From NCBI GenBank assembly GCA_934591705.1, contig CAKTPM010000005.1, positions 22,776 to 86,775 on the forward strand: 64,000 nt of DNA. The letters run 5' to 3'. A model generated the notes under the pieces. The model did not search any database. It saw only the letters and a list, made by a program, of their open reading frames with translations, and had not been told where the DNA came from. This DNA comes from an uncultured Oscillospiraceae bacterium. Its GTDB lineage: Bacteria > Bacillota > Clostridia > Oscillospirales > Oscillospiraceae. The translations under genes and the position numbers were made by a program. Positions within the stretch are counted from its first letter, which is position 1, and each line of letters opens with the position of its first letter. Positions 25,382 through 34,131 of the stretch are shown piece by piece.

Positions 25382-26164
25382 ATGGCATGGCGTGAAGTGG
25401 TTTTACAATACGACGGCACCTATGAGGGGTTTCTCTGCTGCGTGTTCGAGAGCTATACCCATAAAGAATTCCCCACCGCCTTTTACGACGACGAGGAATT
25501 TTTTACCCTCTACGAGGTGCGTACCGTCCAGACGGTGCCTGCCCATGCCAAGCGGGTGCAAAGCAGCATTGAGCGCGTCTCTCCCACCGCCGGGCAGCTT
25601 TTACGGCGGGCCTTTTTCACCTGTATGGACAGTAAAGAGGAGCGCCTTTACAGCTGCGTCCGGAAGCTATATGCCCAGGGAGACGGGTTCCTGAAAAACA
25701 TTTCCGACCCGGTATACCTACCCATCCACCGAGCCCTGCGGCACATGGCCGGGGAGGTGGAAAAGTACCGGGGCTTTGTGCGCTTTTCGGACTATAGCGG
25801 CGTTCTGGGGGCGGAGATCGCCCCGAAAAACCGGGTGCTGCCCCTGCTGCGGCGGCACTTCTGCAGCCGTTATGCCAACGAGCGCTTTTTCATCTACGAC
25901 CGCACCCACCGGGAGATGCTGCTCTATGCCGCCGGACGCTCCCGCATTGCCCGGGTGGACGGCCTGCAGCTGGACGCCCCCGACAGCGCGGAGGTCTTTT
26001 ACCGCACCCTCTGGAAGCGGTTTTTTGATTCCGTATCCATTGCCCCCCGGAAAAATCCCCGCTGCCAGAACAGCTTTCTGCCCAAGCGCTACCGGGATGT
26101 GATGACGGAGTTTCTCCCGGCGGACGCCGGGACTACTCCCGCAATGCCTCCCGCAGAGCCGTGA
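25382..26164 (+). CDS. DUF4130 (TIGR03915) putative DNA repair protein
   Basis: A 260-residue protein of the family fused in other bacteria to a uracil-DNA glycosylase-like domain (UdgX type) and otherwise paired with the preceding radical SAM protein. Typical parts are YDGTYEGFLCCVFESY at the N-terminus, SDPVYLPIHRALRHMAGEVEKY, GFVRFSDYSGVLGAEIAPKN and the C-terminal FLPKRYRDVMTEF. No glycosylase domain is attached here. Its last 32 bases overlap the end of sigF on the other strand. Confidence 0.87.
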   Translation: MAWREVVLQYDGTYEGFLCCVFESYTHKEFPTAFYDDEEFFTLYEVRTVQTVPAHAKRVQSSIERVSPTAGQLLRRAFFTCMDSKEERLYSCVRKLYAQGDGFLKNISDPVYLPIHRALRHMAGEVEKYRGFVRFSDYSGVLGAEIAPKNRVLPLLRRHFCSRYANERFFIYDRTHREMLLYAAGRSRIARVDGLQLDAPDSAEVFYRTLWKRFFDSVSIAPRKNPRCQNSFLPKRYRDVMTEFLPADAGTTPAMPPAEP

Positions 26165-26834
26165 TGGCCCGGCGCTCCAGCCGGGACACCTGCACCTGGG
26201 AGACCCCCAGGATCCGGGCCGCCTGCTGCTGGGTCATGCCCCGGTAGTAACGCAGCACGATGGTGAGCTTCTCCCGCTCCGGCAGCGCTTCGATAGCGCT
26301 GCGCAGGGAGAGCTTTTCCAGCAAGGGCAGCTCCTGCGGCTCCGCCGCCAGGGTGGACTCCAGGGTAAAGCCCTCGGCGGTCTCCCGCTGCAGCGACTCC
26401 GGTGCTATATTGGCAAGCTCAATGGCGGCCACCTCCTCCGGGGGCAGCTGCAGCTCCCGGGCGAGCTCGCTCAATAGCGGCTCCCGGCCCAGGGCGCCCC
26501 GCAGCCGCTCCCGGGCCGACCAGACGCTCTGCCCCTTTTCCCGCATGGTGCGGCCCACCTTGATGGCGCCGTCATCCCGGATAAACCGGCGTATCTCCCC
26601 GGCGATCTTGGGCACGGCGTATGTAGAAAATTGCGTGCCGTACTGGGTGTCGAAGCCCCGTATGGCCTTGATGAGCCCGATGCAGCCCAGCTGGAAGAGG
26701 TCCTCGGAGTCCACACCGCAGCCGTAGTAGCGCTTCACCACGGCCCAGACCAGGCCGCTGTTTTCCTCCACCACCCGCTCACAGGCGGCGTCATCCCCCT
26801 GCTGCGCCCGCTCCAGGAGGGAGGTCCGGCTCAT
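26133..26834 (-). CDS. sigF: RNA polymerase sporulation sigma factor SigF
   Basis: First forespore-specific sigma factor, held inactive by SpoIIAB. The 233-residue protein has region 2 (DLFQLGCIGLIKAIRGFD, then TQFSTYAVPKIAGEIRRFI), the SigF/G-specific DDGAIKVGR segment, region 3 and region 4 (MTQQQAARILGVSQVQVSRL). The ATG overlaps the spoIIAB stop. The operon order spoIIAA-spoIIAB-sigF is canonical and separates SigF from the related SigG. Confidence 0.95.
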   Translation of the reverse strand: MSRTSLLERAQQGDDAACERVVEENSGLVWAVVKRYYGCGVDSEDLFQLGCIGLIKAIRGFDTQYGTQFSTYAVPKIAGEIRRFIRDDGAIKVGRTMREKGQSVWSARERLRGALGREPLLSELARELQLPPEEVAAIELANIAPESLQRETAEGFTLESTLAAEPQELPLLEKLSLRSAIEALPEREKLTIVLRYYRGMTQQQAARILGVSQVQVSRLERRAITALREALRE

Positions 26835-27271
26835 CGCCTGCCCCGGGACACGATGCGCTTGGTCATGGACACCGTTGTCCCCTTCCCCACCTGGGAGCGC
26901 ACGGTGAGCTTGTTCATAAAGCTCTCCATAATGGTAAAGCCCATGCCGCTCCTGTCCTCGCCGCCGGTGGTGAAAAGCGGCGTCCGGGCGCTTTCGATGT
27001 CCGGGATGCCCCGGCCCCAGTCCCGCACCGTGATCTCCAGGGTATGCTCACCCACCAGCTTGAGCTTGATGACGATTTTCCCCAGGGCGTCGGGGTAGGC
27101 GTGGACAATGGCATTGGTCACCGCCTCGCTGACAGCGGTTTTGATGTCCCCCAGCTCATCCAAGGTGGGATCCAGCTGGGCGGCAAAGGCCGCGGCCGCC
27201 ATCCGGGCAAAGGCCTCGTTGCAGCTGCGGCTCAAGAACTCCAGCGTCACATAGTTTTCGATTTTTCGCAT
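26831..27271 (-). CDS. spoIIAB: Anti-sigma F factor, serine kinase SpoIIAB
   Basis: GHKL-type kinase that binds and inhibits SigF and phosphorylates SpoIIAA. The 146-residue protein has the N box in AVSEAVTNAIVHAYP, the G1 region RDWGRGIPDIESA and the G2 region EDRSGMGFTIMESFM. It overlaps sigF by four bases and lies 13 bases after spoIIAA. Confidence 0.95.
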   Translation of the reverse strand: MRKIENYVTLEFLSRSCNEAFARMAAAAFAAQLDPTLDELGDIKTAVSEAVTNAIVHAYPDALGKIVIKLKLVGEHTLEITVRDWGRGIPDIESARTPLFTTGGEDRSGMGFTIMESFMNKLTVRSQVGKGTTVSMTKRIVSRGRR

Positions 27272-27284
27272 GGTTTTTCCCTCC

Positions 27285-27590
27285 TTACAATATCGGCATC
27301 ATCCGCTCCACCCCCGCCGCCCGGAACACCTTCCGGGGCTGCGGGGCTACATTTTTCAGCGTCACGGTGCCGTTCATCTCCCGCATCCGCTGCCAGGCCC
27401 GCACCGCCACGGCGATGCCGGCGCTGTCCATGAAGCCCACCCCGGCCAGATCTAAGACGAGCTCCTTGGGCAGGTGCAGCTCCAGCTCCCGCTCCATCCG
27501 GGTGAAGAGCCCCTTGGCGCCGTGATGGTCCAGATCTCCCCGCAGGGCGATCTCCAAGGTCTGTGCCCTGCTAAGTACCGTTATTTCCAC
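27285..27590 (-). CDS. spoIIAA: Anti-sigma F factor antagonist SpoIIAA
   Basis: STAS-domain protein that releases SigF from SpoIIAB when unphosphorylated. The 101-residue product has the motif LAGVGFMDSAGIAVAV; the serine after MD is the phosphorylated residue of the family. Translation starts at GTG with GAGGTG seven bases upstream. It is first in the spoIIA operon. Confidence 0.93.
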   Translation of the reverse strand: MEITVLSRAQTLEIALRGDLDHHGAKGLFTRMERELELHLPKELVLDLAGVGFMDSAGIAVAVRAWQRMREMNGTVTLKNVAPQPRKVFRAAGVERMMPIL

Positions 27591-27610
27591 TTTCTTTCAC
27601 CTCATTTGTA

Positions 27611-27649
27611 AAAAAATAATCACCGCAGATCATCATCTGCGGTGATTAT
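27611..27649 (-). terminator. Intrinsic terminator after valS
   Basis: ATAATCACCGCAGAT and its complement form a perfect 15 bp stem around a four-base loop, followed by a T run on the minus strand. It separates valS from spoIIAA and leaves the spoIIA promoter little room; any promoter must be inside or upstream of this hairpin. Confidence 0.85.
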
Positions 27650-27701
27650 ATGCCAATGTTCCTGTGTAACCTGTCGAATCCGGCTTGACCCGGGAAGAAT
27701 A

Positions 27702-30335
27702 TCAGAAGCGCATGGCGGCTGCGGCCTCGTCCAGCTGGGCGATAAGGGCCCGGGCCTTCTCGGCCCGCTCACGCTCGGCATTCACCACATTCTCCGGTGC
27801 CCGGGCGGTGAAGCTCTCGTTGGCCAGCTTGGCCTCGATGCGCTGGAGGTTCTCCACGGCCTTCTGCCGCTCCTTGGCGATGCGCTCACGCTCGGCGGCA
27901 ATGTCCACCAGCTCCGCCAGAGGCAGGTAGATGCTGGCGTCATGGGTGGCCACGCTGACCATGCCGCTCAGGTCGGCAGGGGCTTCGGTGGTCACGGTGA
28001 GCTCGCTGGCCCAGGCCATGCGGGTAATGAAGTGGCGGCCCTCCTCATAGTTTTTCGGCTGCTTGGTCACGATGATCATCTGCGCCTTCCGGGAGGGGGG
28101 CACATTCATTTCGCTGCGGCGGGCCCGGACGGCGGAGATAGCGTCCTTCACTGCCTCCATGGCGGCCTCATCCTCGGCAAAATGCAGCTTCTGGCGGTAC
28201 TCCGGCCACTTGGCGGTGATGAGATAGTCCCCCTCGTGGGGCAGGGCCTGCCAGATCTCCTCGGTGATGAAGGGCATGAAGGGGTGCAGCAGCTCCAAGA
28301 TCCGCAGGAGCACATAGCACAGCACATTCTCGGCGGCCAGCTTGGCGGCGGTGTCCTCGCCGTTGAGGCGGGTCTTGGTGAGCTCGATGTACCAGTCGCA
28401 ATAGGTGTCCCAGATAAAGTCGTAGATCTTGGCGGAGGCCACACCCAGCTCATAGGCCTCCAGGTTCTCGGTGACCTCCCGGATGAGGGTATTGAGCTTG
28501 GAGAGCACCCACTTGTCCTCCAGCTCCAGCTTCTCGGGCAGCTCCACCTTTTGGATGGTGAGGTTCATCATCACAAAGCGGCTGGCGTTCCAGATCTTAT
28601 TGGCGAAGTTGCGCATGGCCTCGCACTTCTCCACGAAAAAGCGCATATCGTTGCCGGGACTGTTGCCGGTGATGAGGTTGAAGCGCAGGGCATCGGCGCC
28701 GTATTTCTCCGCCATCTCCAGGGGGTCGATGCCGTTGCCCAGGGACTTGGACATCTTGCGGCCCTTTTCATCCCGAACCAGGCCGTGGATAAACACGGTC
28801 TTGAAGGGCTCCTTCTTCATCTGCTCCATGCCGGAGAAGATCATCCGGGCCACCCAGAAGAAAATAATGTCGTAGCCGGTGACCATCACGGAGGTGGGAT
28901 ACCAGTAATTCAGGTCGGGGGCGTTCGGATCGGGCCAGCCCATGGTGGAGAAGGGCCACAGGGCGCTGCTGAACCAGGTGTCCAGCACATCCTCCTCCCG
29001 GGTCAGGCGGCTGCTGCCGCACTTCTCGCAGCAGGTGGGATCCTCGCGGCTCACATTGATGTGGCCGCAGTCATCGCAGTACCAGGCGGGGATCTGGTGG
29101 CCCCACCACAGCTGGCGGGAGATGCACCAGTCATGGACATTCTCCATCCAGTTGATATAGGTCTTGGTGAAGCGCTCCGGCACGAACTTGACGGTGCCGT
29201 CCTCCACCACCCGGATGGCCTCCTTGGCAAGGGGTGCCATCTTCACGAACCACTGGGCAGAGATCAGGGGCTCCACATCGTTGTGGCAGCGGTAGCAGGT
29301 GCCCACATTGTGGGAATAGGGCTCGGTCTTCACCAGATAGCCCTGGGCCTCCAGGTCGGCCACGATGGCCTTGCGGCACTCATAGCGGTCCATACCGTTG
29401 TACTTGCCGCCGTTTTCGTTGATGTGTCCGTCGTCGGCGATGACCCGGATGACCTCCAGGTTGTGCCGCAGGCCCACCTCAAAGTCGTTGGGGTCGTGGG
29501 CGGGGGTCATCTTCACGGCGCCGGTGCCGAAGCCGATCTCACAGTATTCATCGCCCACGATGGGGATCTCCCGGTTCATAATGGGCAGAATGCACTTTTT
29601 GCCGATGAGGTGGCGGAGCTTTTCATCCTCCGGATTCACCGCCACGCCGGTATCGCCCATCATGGTCTCCGGCCGGGTGGTGGCGATGATGATGTCGCCG
29701 CTGCCGTCCGCCAGGGGATAGCGGACATACCAGAGGCTGCCGGGCTTGTCGGTATACTCCACCTCGGCGTCGGAAAGGGCGGTGAGGCAGTGGGGGCACC
29801 AGTTGATGATGCGGCTGCCCTTATAGATAAGGCCCTTTTCATAGAGCTCGCAGAAGGTCTCGCGGACGGCCCGGGAGCAGCCCTCGTCCATGGTGAAGCG
29901 ATCCCGGCTCCAGTCGCAGGAGGCGCCCATCTTCTTTTGCTGCTCCACGATGCGGTTGCCGTACTTTTCCTTCCAGGCCCACACCCGCTCCAGGAACTTC
30001 TCGCGGCCCAGGTCATAGCGGCTGAGGCCCTCGTTGACCCGCAGGTCCTCCTCCACCTTGATCTGGGTGGCGATGCCGGCGTGGTCGCTGCCGGGGAGCC
30101 ACAGCGCCTCATAGCCCTGCATCCGCTTAAAGCGGGTGAGGATGTCCTGGAGGGTGCAGTCCAGGGCGTGGCCCATGTGGAGCTGCCCGGTAACATTGGG
30201 GGGCGGCATCACGATAGAAAAGGGCTTTTTATCGGGGTTGGGGGATGCATGGAAGCAGTCGCCGTCCATCCACATTTGGTAGATGCGGCCCTCCACCTCC
30301 CGGGGATCATACACCTTCGGCAATTCTTTAGACAT
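27702..30335 (-). CDS. valS: Valyl-tRNA synthetase
   Basis: Charges tRNA-Val with valine; class I synthetase with an editing domain. The 877-residue protein has the HIGH-type motif PPPNVTGQLHMGHAL, the KMSKS motif in GRKMSKSLGNGIDP, zinc-binding cysteines (YCDDCGHINVS, CCEKCGSS) and the C-terminal coiled coil (LAERERIAKERQKAVENL is similar to the family). The ATG at 30335 has AAAGGAG with a 7-base spacing; the frame is open upstream into the leader and must not be extended. A T-box leader precedes it. Confidence 0.96.
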   Translation of the reverse strand: MSKELPKVYDPREVEGRIYQMWMDGDCFHASPNPDKKPFSIVMPPPNVTGQLHMGHALDCTLQDILTRFKRMQGYEALWLPGSDHAGIATQIKVEEDLRVNEGLSRYDLGREKFLERVWAWKEKYGNRIVEQQKKMGASCDWSRDRFTMDEGCSRAVRETFCELYEKGLIYKGSRIINWCPHCLTALSDAEVEYTDKPGSLWYVRYPLADGSGDIIIATTRPETMMGDTGVAVNPEDEKLRHLIGKKCILPIMNREIPIVGDEYCEIGFGTGAVKMTPAHDPNDFEVGLRHNLEVIRVIADDGHINENGGKYNGMDRYECRKAIVADLEAQGYLVKTEPYSHNVGTCYRCHNDVEPLISAQWFVKMAPLAKEAIRVVEDGTVKFVPERFTKTYINWMENVHDWCISRQLWWGHQIPAWYCDDCGHINVSREDPTCCEKCGSSRLTREEDVLDTWFSSALWPFSTMGWPDPNAPDLNYWYPTSVMVTGYDIIFFWVARMIFSGMEQMKKEPFKTVFIHGLVRDEKGRKMSKSLGNGIDPLEMAEKYGADALRFNLITGNSPGNDMRFFVEKCEAMRNFANKIWNASRFVMMNLTIQKVELPEKLELEDKWVLSKLNTLIREVTENLEAYELGVASAKIYDFIWDTYCDWYIELTKTRLNGEDTAAKLAAENVLCYVLLRILELLHPFMPFITEEIWQALPHEGDYLITAKWPEYRQKLHFAEDEAAMEAVKDAISAVRARRSEMNVPPSRKAQMIIVTKQPKNYEEGRHFITRMAWASELTVTTEAPADLSGMVSVATHDASIYLPLAELVDIAAERERIAKERQKAVENLQRIEAKLANESFTARAPENVVNAERERAEKARALIAQLDEAAAAMRF

Positions 30336-30365
30336 ATCGTTTCTCCTTTTTTCGGTATTCGGCAA

Positions 30366-30628
30366 AACAAAAACGCCCCGCTTTGCCATAGGGCAAAACA
30401 GGGCGAACCAAGGTCCGCGGTACCACCTGTATTCGGGATCGCTCCCGCACTCATGGGTGCCATAACACCCTGTCCCGCTAACGGAGGACCACCGCTGCCG
30501 CTTACTTTATCCTTTCAGCGCAAAGCTCCGGGACGACTTCGGCGTTTCTGCTGAGGAGCTTGCACCGCCCGCTCCCTCTCTTCACAGCCATCCGCGCCTA
30601 CTGCTTCCCTTCATCGCCGTAAAATATT
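30366..30628 (-). promoter_or_regulatory. T-box riboswitch of valS, specifier GTC (valine)
   Basis: The minus strand carries the T-box core GGTGGTACCGCG (30417-30428) that pairs with the uncharged tRNA end, and a terminator hairpin (30365-30405) with a T run. Stem I shows AGAGAG and AGTA-type motifs. The putative specifier is GTC at 30535-30537 in the context GAAGTCGTCCCGGAGC; the same flank surrounds CTG in the leuS leader of this window. Uncharged tRNA-Val should favour read-through. Confidence 0.9.
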
Positions 30629-30634
30629 GAGGTA

Positions 30635-30663
30635 AGTATAGTATGGGCCGCGGGAATTGTCAA
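30635..30663 (-). promoter_or_regulatory. Sigma-A type promoter of the valS T-box leader
   Basis: TTGACA and TATACT on the minus strand with a 17-base spacer, directly upstream of the leader. Confidence 0.8.
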
Positions 30664-30826
30664 GTGGTCTTTTTCAAGACCGCTTTTCTTTTTTTCAAGG
30701 CCGCTTTGCCTTATTTTCATGCCTTTCTTTACCGTTTTTTTACAATTCGCCGGGCATAGCCACTTCCCATTGGGGCGGCGGTATGGTATAGTAGCTTTAC
30801 GAGAATAATAGGAGCGAGGTGTCCCT

Positions 30827-31504
30827 ATGAACATTTTTGATATGATGGGTCCCATCATGGTGGGCCCCTCCAGTTCCCACACCGCCGGCGCAGCCCGCAT
30901 CGGTAAAATGGCCCGGACGCTTTTGGGGGAAAAGCCCGTCAGCGCCCGGATCCATCTCCACGGCTCCTTCGCCGAGACCGGCCGCGGCCACGGCACCGAC
31001 CGGGCCATTGTGGGCGGCCTTCTGGGCATGGAGCCGGACGATATGCGCATTCCCTTCTCCTTCGACGAGGCGAAAAAGGACGGTCTCACCTTCACCATCG
31101 ACAATGTGGAGCTCCGGGACGCCCACCCCAATACCGCCCGGATCCAGCTGGACGGGGAGCACGGCGCGCACCTGGACATACAGGCCTGCTCCATAGGCGG
31201 CGGCGCCATTGAGGTCCACAAGCTGGACGGCATCGATGTGAACTTCACCGGCAACTACAACACACTGGTGGTCCGCAACCGCGATGAAAACGGCACCCTG
31301 GCTGCCGTGACCACCATCCTCAGCCAGCTGCGCATCAATGTGGGCAATATGAGCCTGTGCCGCCATAAGCGGGGCGGCGACGCGCTGATGGTCATTGAGA
31401 CCGACCAGCACATCCGCCCCAGCCAAGTAGAGTTTCTCCGGGAGCTGCCCGGCGTCATCTCCGCGACCTATTACGACAAGGAGGACGAGAGCTATGGTGC
31501 TTAA
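30827..31504 (+). CDS. sdaAB: L-serine dehydratase, iron-sulfur dependent, beta subunit
   Basis: With SdaAA forms the [4Fe-4S] enzyme that deaminates L-serine to pyruvate and ammonia. The 225-residue protein has MMGPIMVGPSSSHTAGAAR at the N-terminus and GSFAETGRGHGTDRAIVGGLL, typical of the beta subunit, and a C-terminal ACT domain (TLAAVTTILSQLRINVGNM) that in the family binds serine or regulates. The gene overlaps sdaAA by 11 bases. Confidence 0.94.
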   Translation: MNIFDMMGPIMVGPSSSHTAGAARIGKMARTLLGEKPVSARIHLHGSFAETGRGHGTDRAIVGGLLGMEPDDMRIPFSFDEAKKDGLTFTIDNVELRDAHPNTARIQLDGEHGAHLDIQACSIGGGAIEVHKLDGIDVNFTGNYNTLVVRNRDENGTLAAVTTILSQLRINVGNMSLCRHKRGGDALMVIETDQHIRPSQVEFLRELPGVISATYYDKEDESYGA

Positions 31505-32369
31505 ATCCATGAGCGAGATCTATGAGGAATGCCGGCGCAGCGGCCTGCCCTTCTGGGAGGTCATCCTGCGCTACGACATGGACGACCGTCAGGTCACCCG
31601 GGAGGAGTCCATCGGCAAGATGCTCATCACCTGGCAGGCCATGCAGGACGCCTCTGACAGCTATACCGGCACCCGCAAGAGCGTCAGCGGCATGGTGGGC
31701 GGCGAGGGCATGCGCATGAAGCAGTATAACCTCCGGGGCAACGGCCTGTGCAGCGGCTACATCGGCGAGGTCATGGCCGAGGCACTGTGCATGGCGGAGT
31801 CCAACGCCTGCATGCGCCGGATCGTGGCCTGCCCCACGGCGGGCTCCTGCGGCGTGATGCCGGCGGTGCTGCTGCCGCTGATGCGCCGGGAGGACATCAC
31901 CCAGAAACAGATCATCGAGGCCTTCTATGTGGCCTGCGGCGTGGGTATGGTCATCGCCGACCGGGCCTGCATTGCCGGCGCCACCGGCGGCTGCCAGGCG
32001 GAGATCGGCACCGCCTCCGCCATGGCGGCGGCGGCTCTGGTGAAGCTCAAGGGCGGCAGCGATGAGCTCATCGCCCAGGCGGTGTCCATCGCCCTTTCCA
32101 ATCTCATGGGCCTGGTGTGCGACCCGGTGGCCGGGCTGGTGGAGGTCCCCTGTGTCAAGCGCAATGTCATCGGCGCTCTCAACGCCGTCAGCTCCGCGGA
32201 CATGGCTCTGGCGGGCATCGAATCCATCATACCGGTGGACGAGGTCATCGACGCCATGGCGGAGGTGGGCCGCCGGATGCCGGTGGATTATAAGGAGACC
32301 GCCACCGGCGCCCTGGCCAACACGCCTACCGGCCGGGCCATCCGGGAGCGGATCTGGAGTAAAGAATAA
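31494..32369 (+). CDS. sdaAA: L-serine dehydratase, iron-sulfur dependent, alpha subunit
   Basis: Catalytic subunit that holds the iron-sulfur cluster. The 291-residue protein has cluster-region cysteines in ACPTAGSCGVMPA, GATGGCQAEIG and CDPVAGLVEVPC, the usual pattern of the family. AAGGAGG in the end of sdaAB serves as its ribosome binding site, so the two subunits are translationally coupled. Confidence 0.95.
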   Translation: MVLKSMSEIYEECRRSGLPFWEVILRYDMDDRQVTREESIGKMLITWQAMQDASDSYTGTRKSVSGMVGGEGMRMKQYNLRGNGLCSGYIGEVMAEALCMAESNACMRRIVACPTAGSCGVMPAVLLPLMRREDITQKQIIEAFYVACGVGMVIADRACIAGATGGCQAEIGTASAMAAAALVKLKGGSDELIAQAVSIALSNLMGLVCDPVAGLVEVPCVKRNVIGALNAVSSADMALAGIESIIPVDEVIDAMAEVGRRMPVDYKETATGALANTPTGRAIRERIWSKE

Positions 32370-32392
32370 TTCCTTTACAGAGGTTATCCCAA

Positions 32393-33064
32393 TTGAAAGA
32401 AAAAAGATTTCAACTCAAAAACTACGCGCCCATTCTCCTGATGCTGGCCTGCGCCGCCGTTTTGGGCACCCTGCTGGGCACCGGGGTCATCTCCCTGGAC
32501 ACCATCCCGGAATTCGTGCAGGAAAAGCCCGTTTTGGCCTTCGCGGTGATCATGGCGCTGTATCTGGCCAAGGGGTTCTCCGGCGTCATTCTCTATAACG
32601 CGCTGGTCATCGCCGTGTCCTTGATCTTCCCCATGTGGGCGGCGCTTTTGACCAACGCCCTGGGCACGGCGGTGGCCCTGTCGGTGTCCTACATCATGGG
32701 CAGCCGCACCAACATCAGCATAGACGCCTTTTTGGATAAGCACCCCAAGATGAAAAAGTACTTCCGGGCCACCCAGCAGTTCGGCTTTGTGGCCTGCTTC
32801 GCCATCCACATGGCCGGGCTGAGCATGGAGGTGCTGGGGCTGCTCTTCGGTATCATGCACATTGGCTTTTGGCGCTATCTCATCAGCTCCTGGCTTGCCA
32901 TCATCCCGGGGATGGTGTGCTTTACCATCGCGGGCAACGAGCTCTCCTTCCGCTCTCCCCTTTTCTGGATCGTGCTGGTCATCGACCTGTGCATGATGGC
33001 CTTCGGCTTCCTCTACACCAAGAAGCACATTTTGCCCAAGGCCGGAGAAAATACCGAGAGCTGA
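32393..33064 (+). CDS. TVP38/TMEM64 (VTT domain) family membrane protein
   Basis: A 223-residue polytopic protein with about five membrane segments. The central part (LAKGFSGVILYNALVIAVSLIF, then GTAVALSVSYIMGSR) and the later GLLFGIMHIGFWRYLISS fit the VTT/DedA-like domain, whose bacterial members are implicated in lipid scrambling or transport. Translation starts at TTG with GAGG upstream. It follows sdaAA by 23 bases and ends the operon before a terminator; a link to serine is possible but not shown. Confidence 0.72.
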   Translation: MKEKRFQLKNYAPILLMLACAAVLGTLLGTGVISLDTIPEFVQEKPVLAFAVIMALYLAKGFSGVILYNALVIAVSLIFPMWAALLTNALGTAVALSVSYIMGSRTNISIDAFLDKHPKMKKYFRATQQFGFVACFAIHMAGLSMEVLGLLFGIMHIGFWRYLISSWLAIIPGMVCFTIAGNELSFRSPLFWIVLVIDLCMMAFGFLYTKKHILPKAGENTES

Positions 33065-33088
33065 CCACTTATTTCGGATAAAACCGCA

Positions 33089-33116
33089 AAAAAAGAGCCC
33101 CTATGGGCTCTTTTTT
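33089..33116 (+). terminator. Intrinsic terminator of the sda operon
   Basis: GAGCCC and GGGCTC around CTAT, extended by A and T runs on both sides. Confidence 0.88.
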
Positions 33117-33212
33117 CTGTTTTGCTGTTGCATTTTTCTTCCGCTTTGGGTATGATAAGCAACACTGCAAACCGTTATATTTGATTTTAGCAGCACTGCA
33201 AAGGAGAAACCT

Positions 33213-34085
33213 ATGGAAACTGCAAGATGCAAGGCGTTTTTGGCGGCAGCGGAGCTGGGGAGCTTTTCCCGGGCCGCGGAAAAGCTCAGCTACACCGCCT
33301 CCGGCGTCAACCAGCTCATCACGGCCATGGAGAATGACTTCGGCTTCCCACTGCTCAAGCGCTCCAACAAGGGCGTTTCCCTCACATCGGAGGGGGAGAC
33401 CATGCTGCCGCTGGTGCGCGCCCTGGTACACCAGGAGAGAAAGCTCTATGAGCAGGCGGCGGAGATCAGCGGCCTTGCCATCGGCCAGATCAACATCGCC
33501 TCCTACTCCTCCATCTCCACCCACTGGCTTCCTCCCGTCATCGCGGAATTCAAGAAAAAATATCCCGACATCCACATTGCCCTTATGGAGGGCGTGCGCC
33601 AGGAGGTACTGGGCTGGGTGGCGGAGGGCCACGCAGACATCGGCTTTTTAAGCGGCGGCGACGATATCGACTATGACTGGATCCCCCTGGCGGAGGATGA
33701 GATGGTGGCGGTGCTGCCGCCGCTGCATCCCCTGTCCGGCGCGGCGGCCTATCCCCTCTCCCACTGCTGTGAGGAGCGCTTCATCATGCCCGCCATGGGC
33801 AAGGACGAGGATGTGCTGGCCCTTTTCCGAAAATACGGCATTCGTCCCAACATCGTCTACTCCACCAACGAGAGCTTCTCCGCCTGGAAGATGGTGGAAA
33901 ACGGCCTGGGCATCAGCATCACCAACCGGCTGATCATGCAGGATTGGCACTGCAATGTGGTGACCCTGCCGGTGGAGCCGGCGGAGAGCATCACCCTGGG
34001 GATGATCCTCCCCTCCCTGCACCACGCCTCCCCCGCCGTAAAGCGCTTTGTGAAGCTGGCGGAGACACGGCTGAAGAAGATATAG
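33213..34085 (+). CDS. LysR family transcriptional regulator
   Basis: A 290-residue protein with an N-terminal winged helix-turn-helix (FLAAAELGSFSRAAEKLSYT, then LLKRSNKGVSLTSEGETML) and a C-terminal effector-binding domain (INIASYSSISTHWLPPVI starts the first lobe). AAAGGAG precedes the ATG. It stands alone between two terminators, with the sda operon upstream in the same direction. LysR proteins usually control a neighbour, but none is divergent here, so the target is unknown. Confidence 0.9.
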   Translation: METARCKAFLAAAELGSFSRAAEKLSYTASGVNQLITAMENDFGFPLLKRSNKGVSLTSEGETMLPLVRALVHQERKLYEQAAEISGLAIGQINIASYSSISTHWLPPVIAEFKKKYPDIHIALMEGVRQEVLGWVAEGHADIGFLSGGDDIDYDWIPLAEDEMVAVLPPLHPLSGAAAYPLSHCCEERFIMPAMGKDEDVLALFRKYGIRPNIVYSTNESFSAWKMVENGLGISITNRLIMQDWHCNVVTLPVEPAESITLGMILPSLHHASPAVKRFVKLAETRLKKI

Positions 34086-34103
34086 GTGTAAAGCACATTT
34101 CCT

Positions 34104-34131
34104 ATACAGCGCGGGTCAGCCCGCGCTGTAT
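34104..34131. terminator. Bidirectional terminator between lysR-type gene and the phosphate transporter gene
   Basis: ATACAGCGCGGG and its complement form a 12 bp stem around TCAG. The hairpin overlaps the stop codon of the convergent transporter gene. Confidence 0.8.

Noticed and set aside
27642..30554. A 970-codon open frame on the plus strand opposite valS
   Set aside because: It is antisense to valS, has no ribosome binding site and a composition rich in His, Gly and Leu, as expected from the complement of a GC-rich gene.
30665..30710. Direct repeat TTTTTCAAGACCGCTTTT and TTTTTCAAGGCCGCTTTG between valS and sdaAB
   Set aside because: Two imperfect copies in a T-rich stretch; no clear link to a promoter or to a known element.
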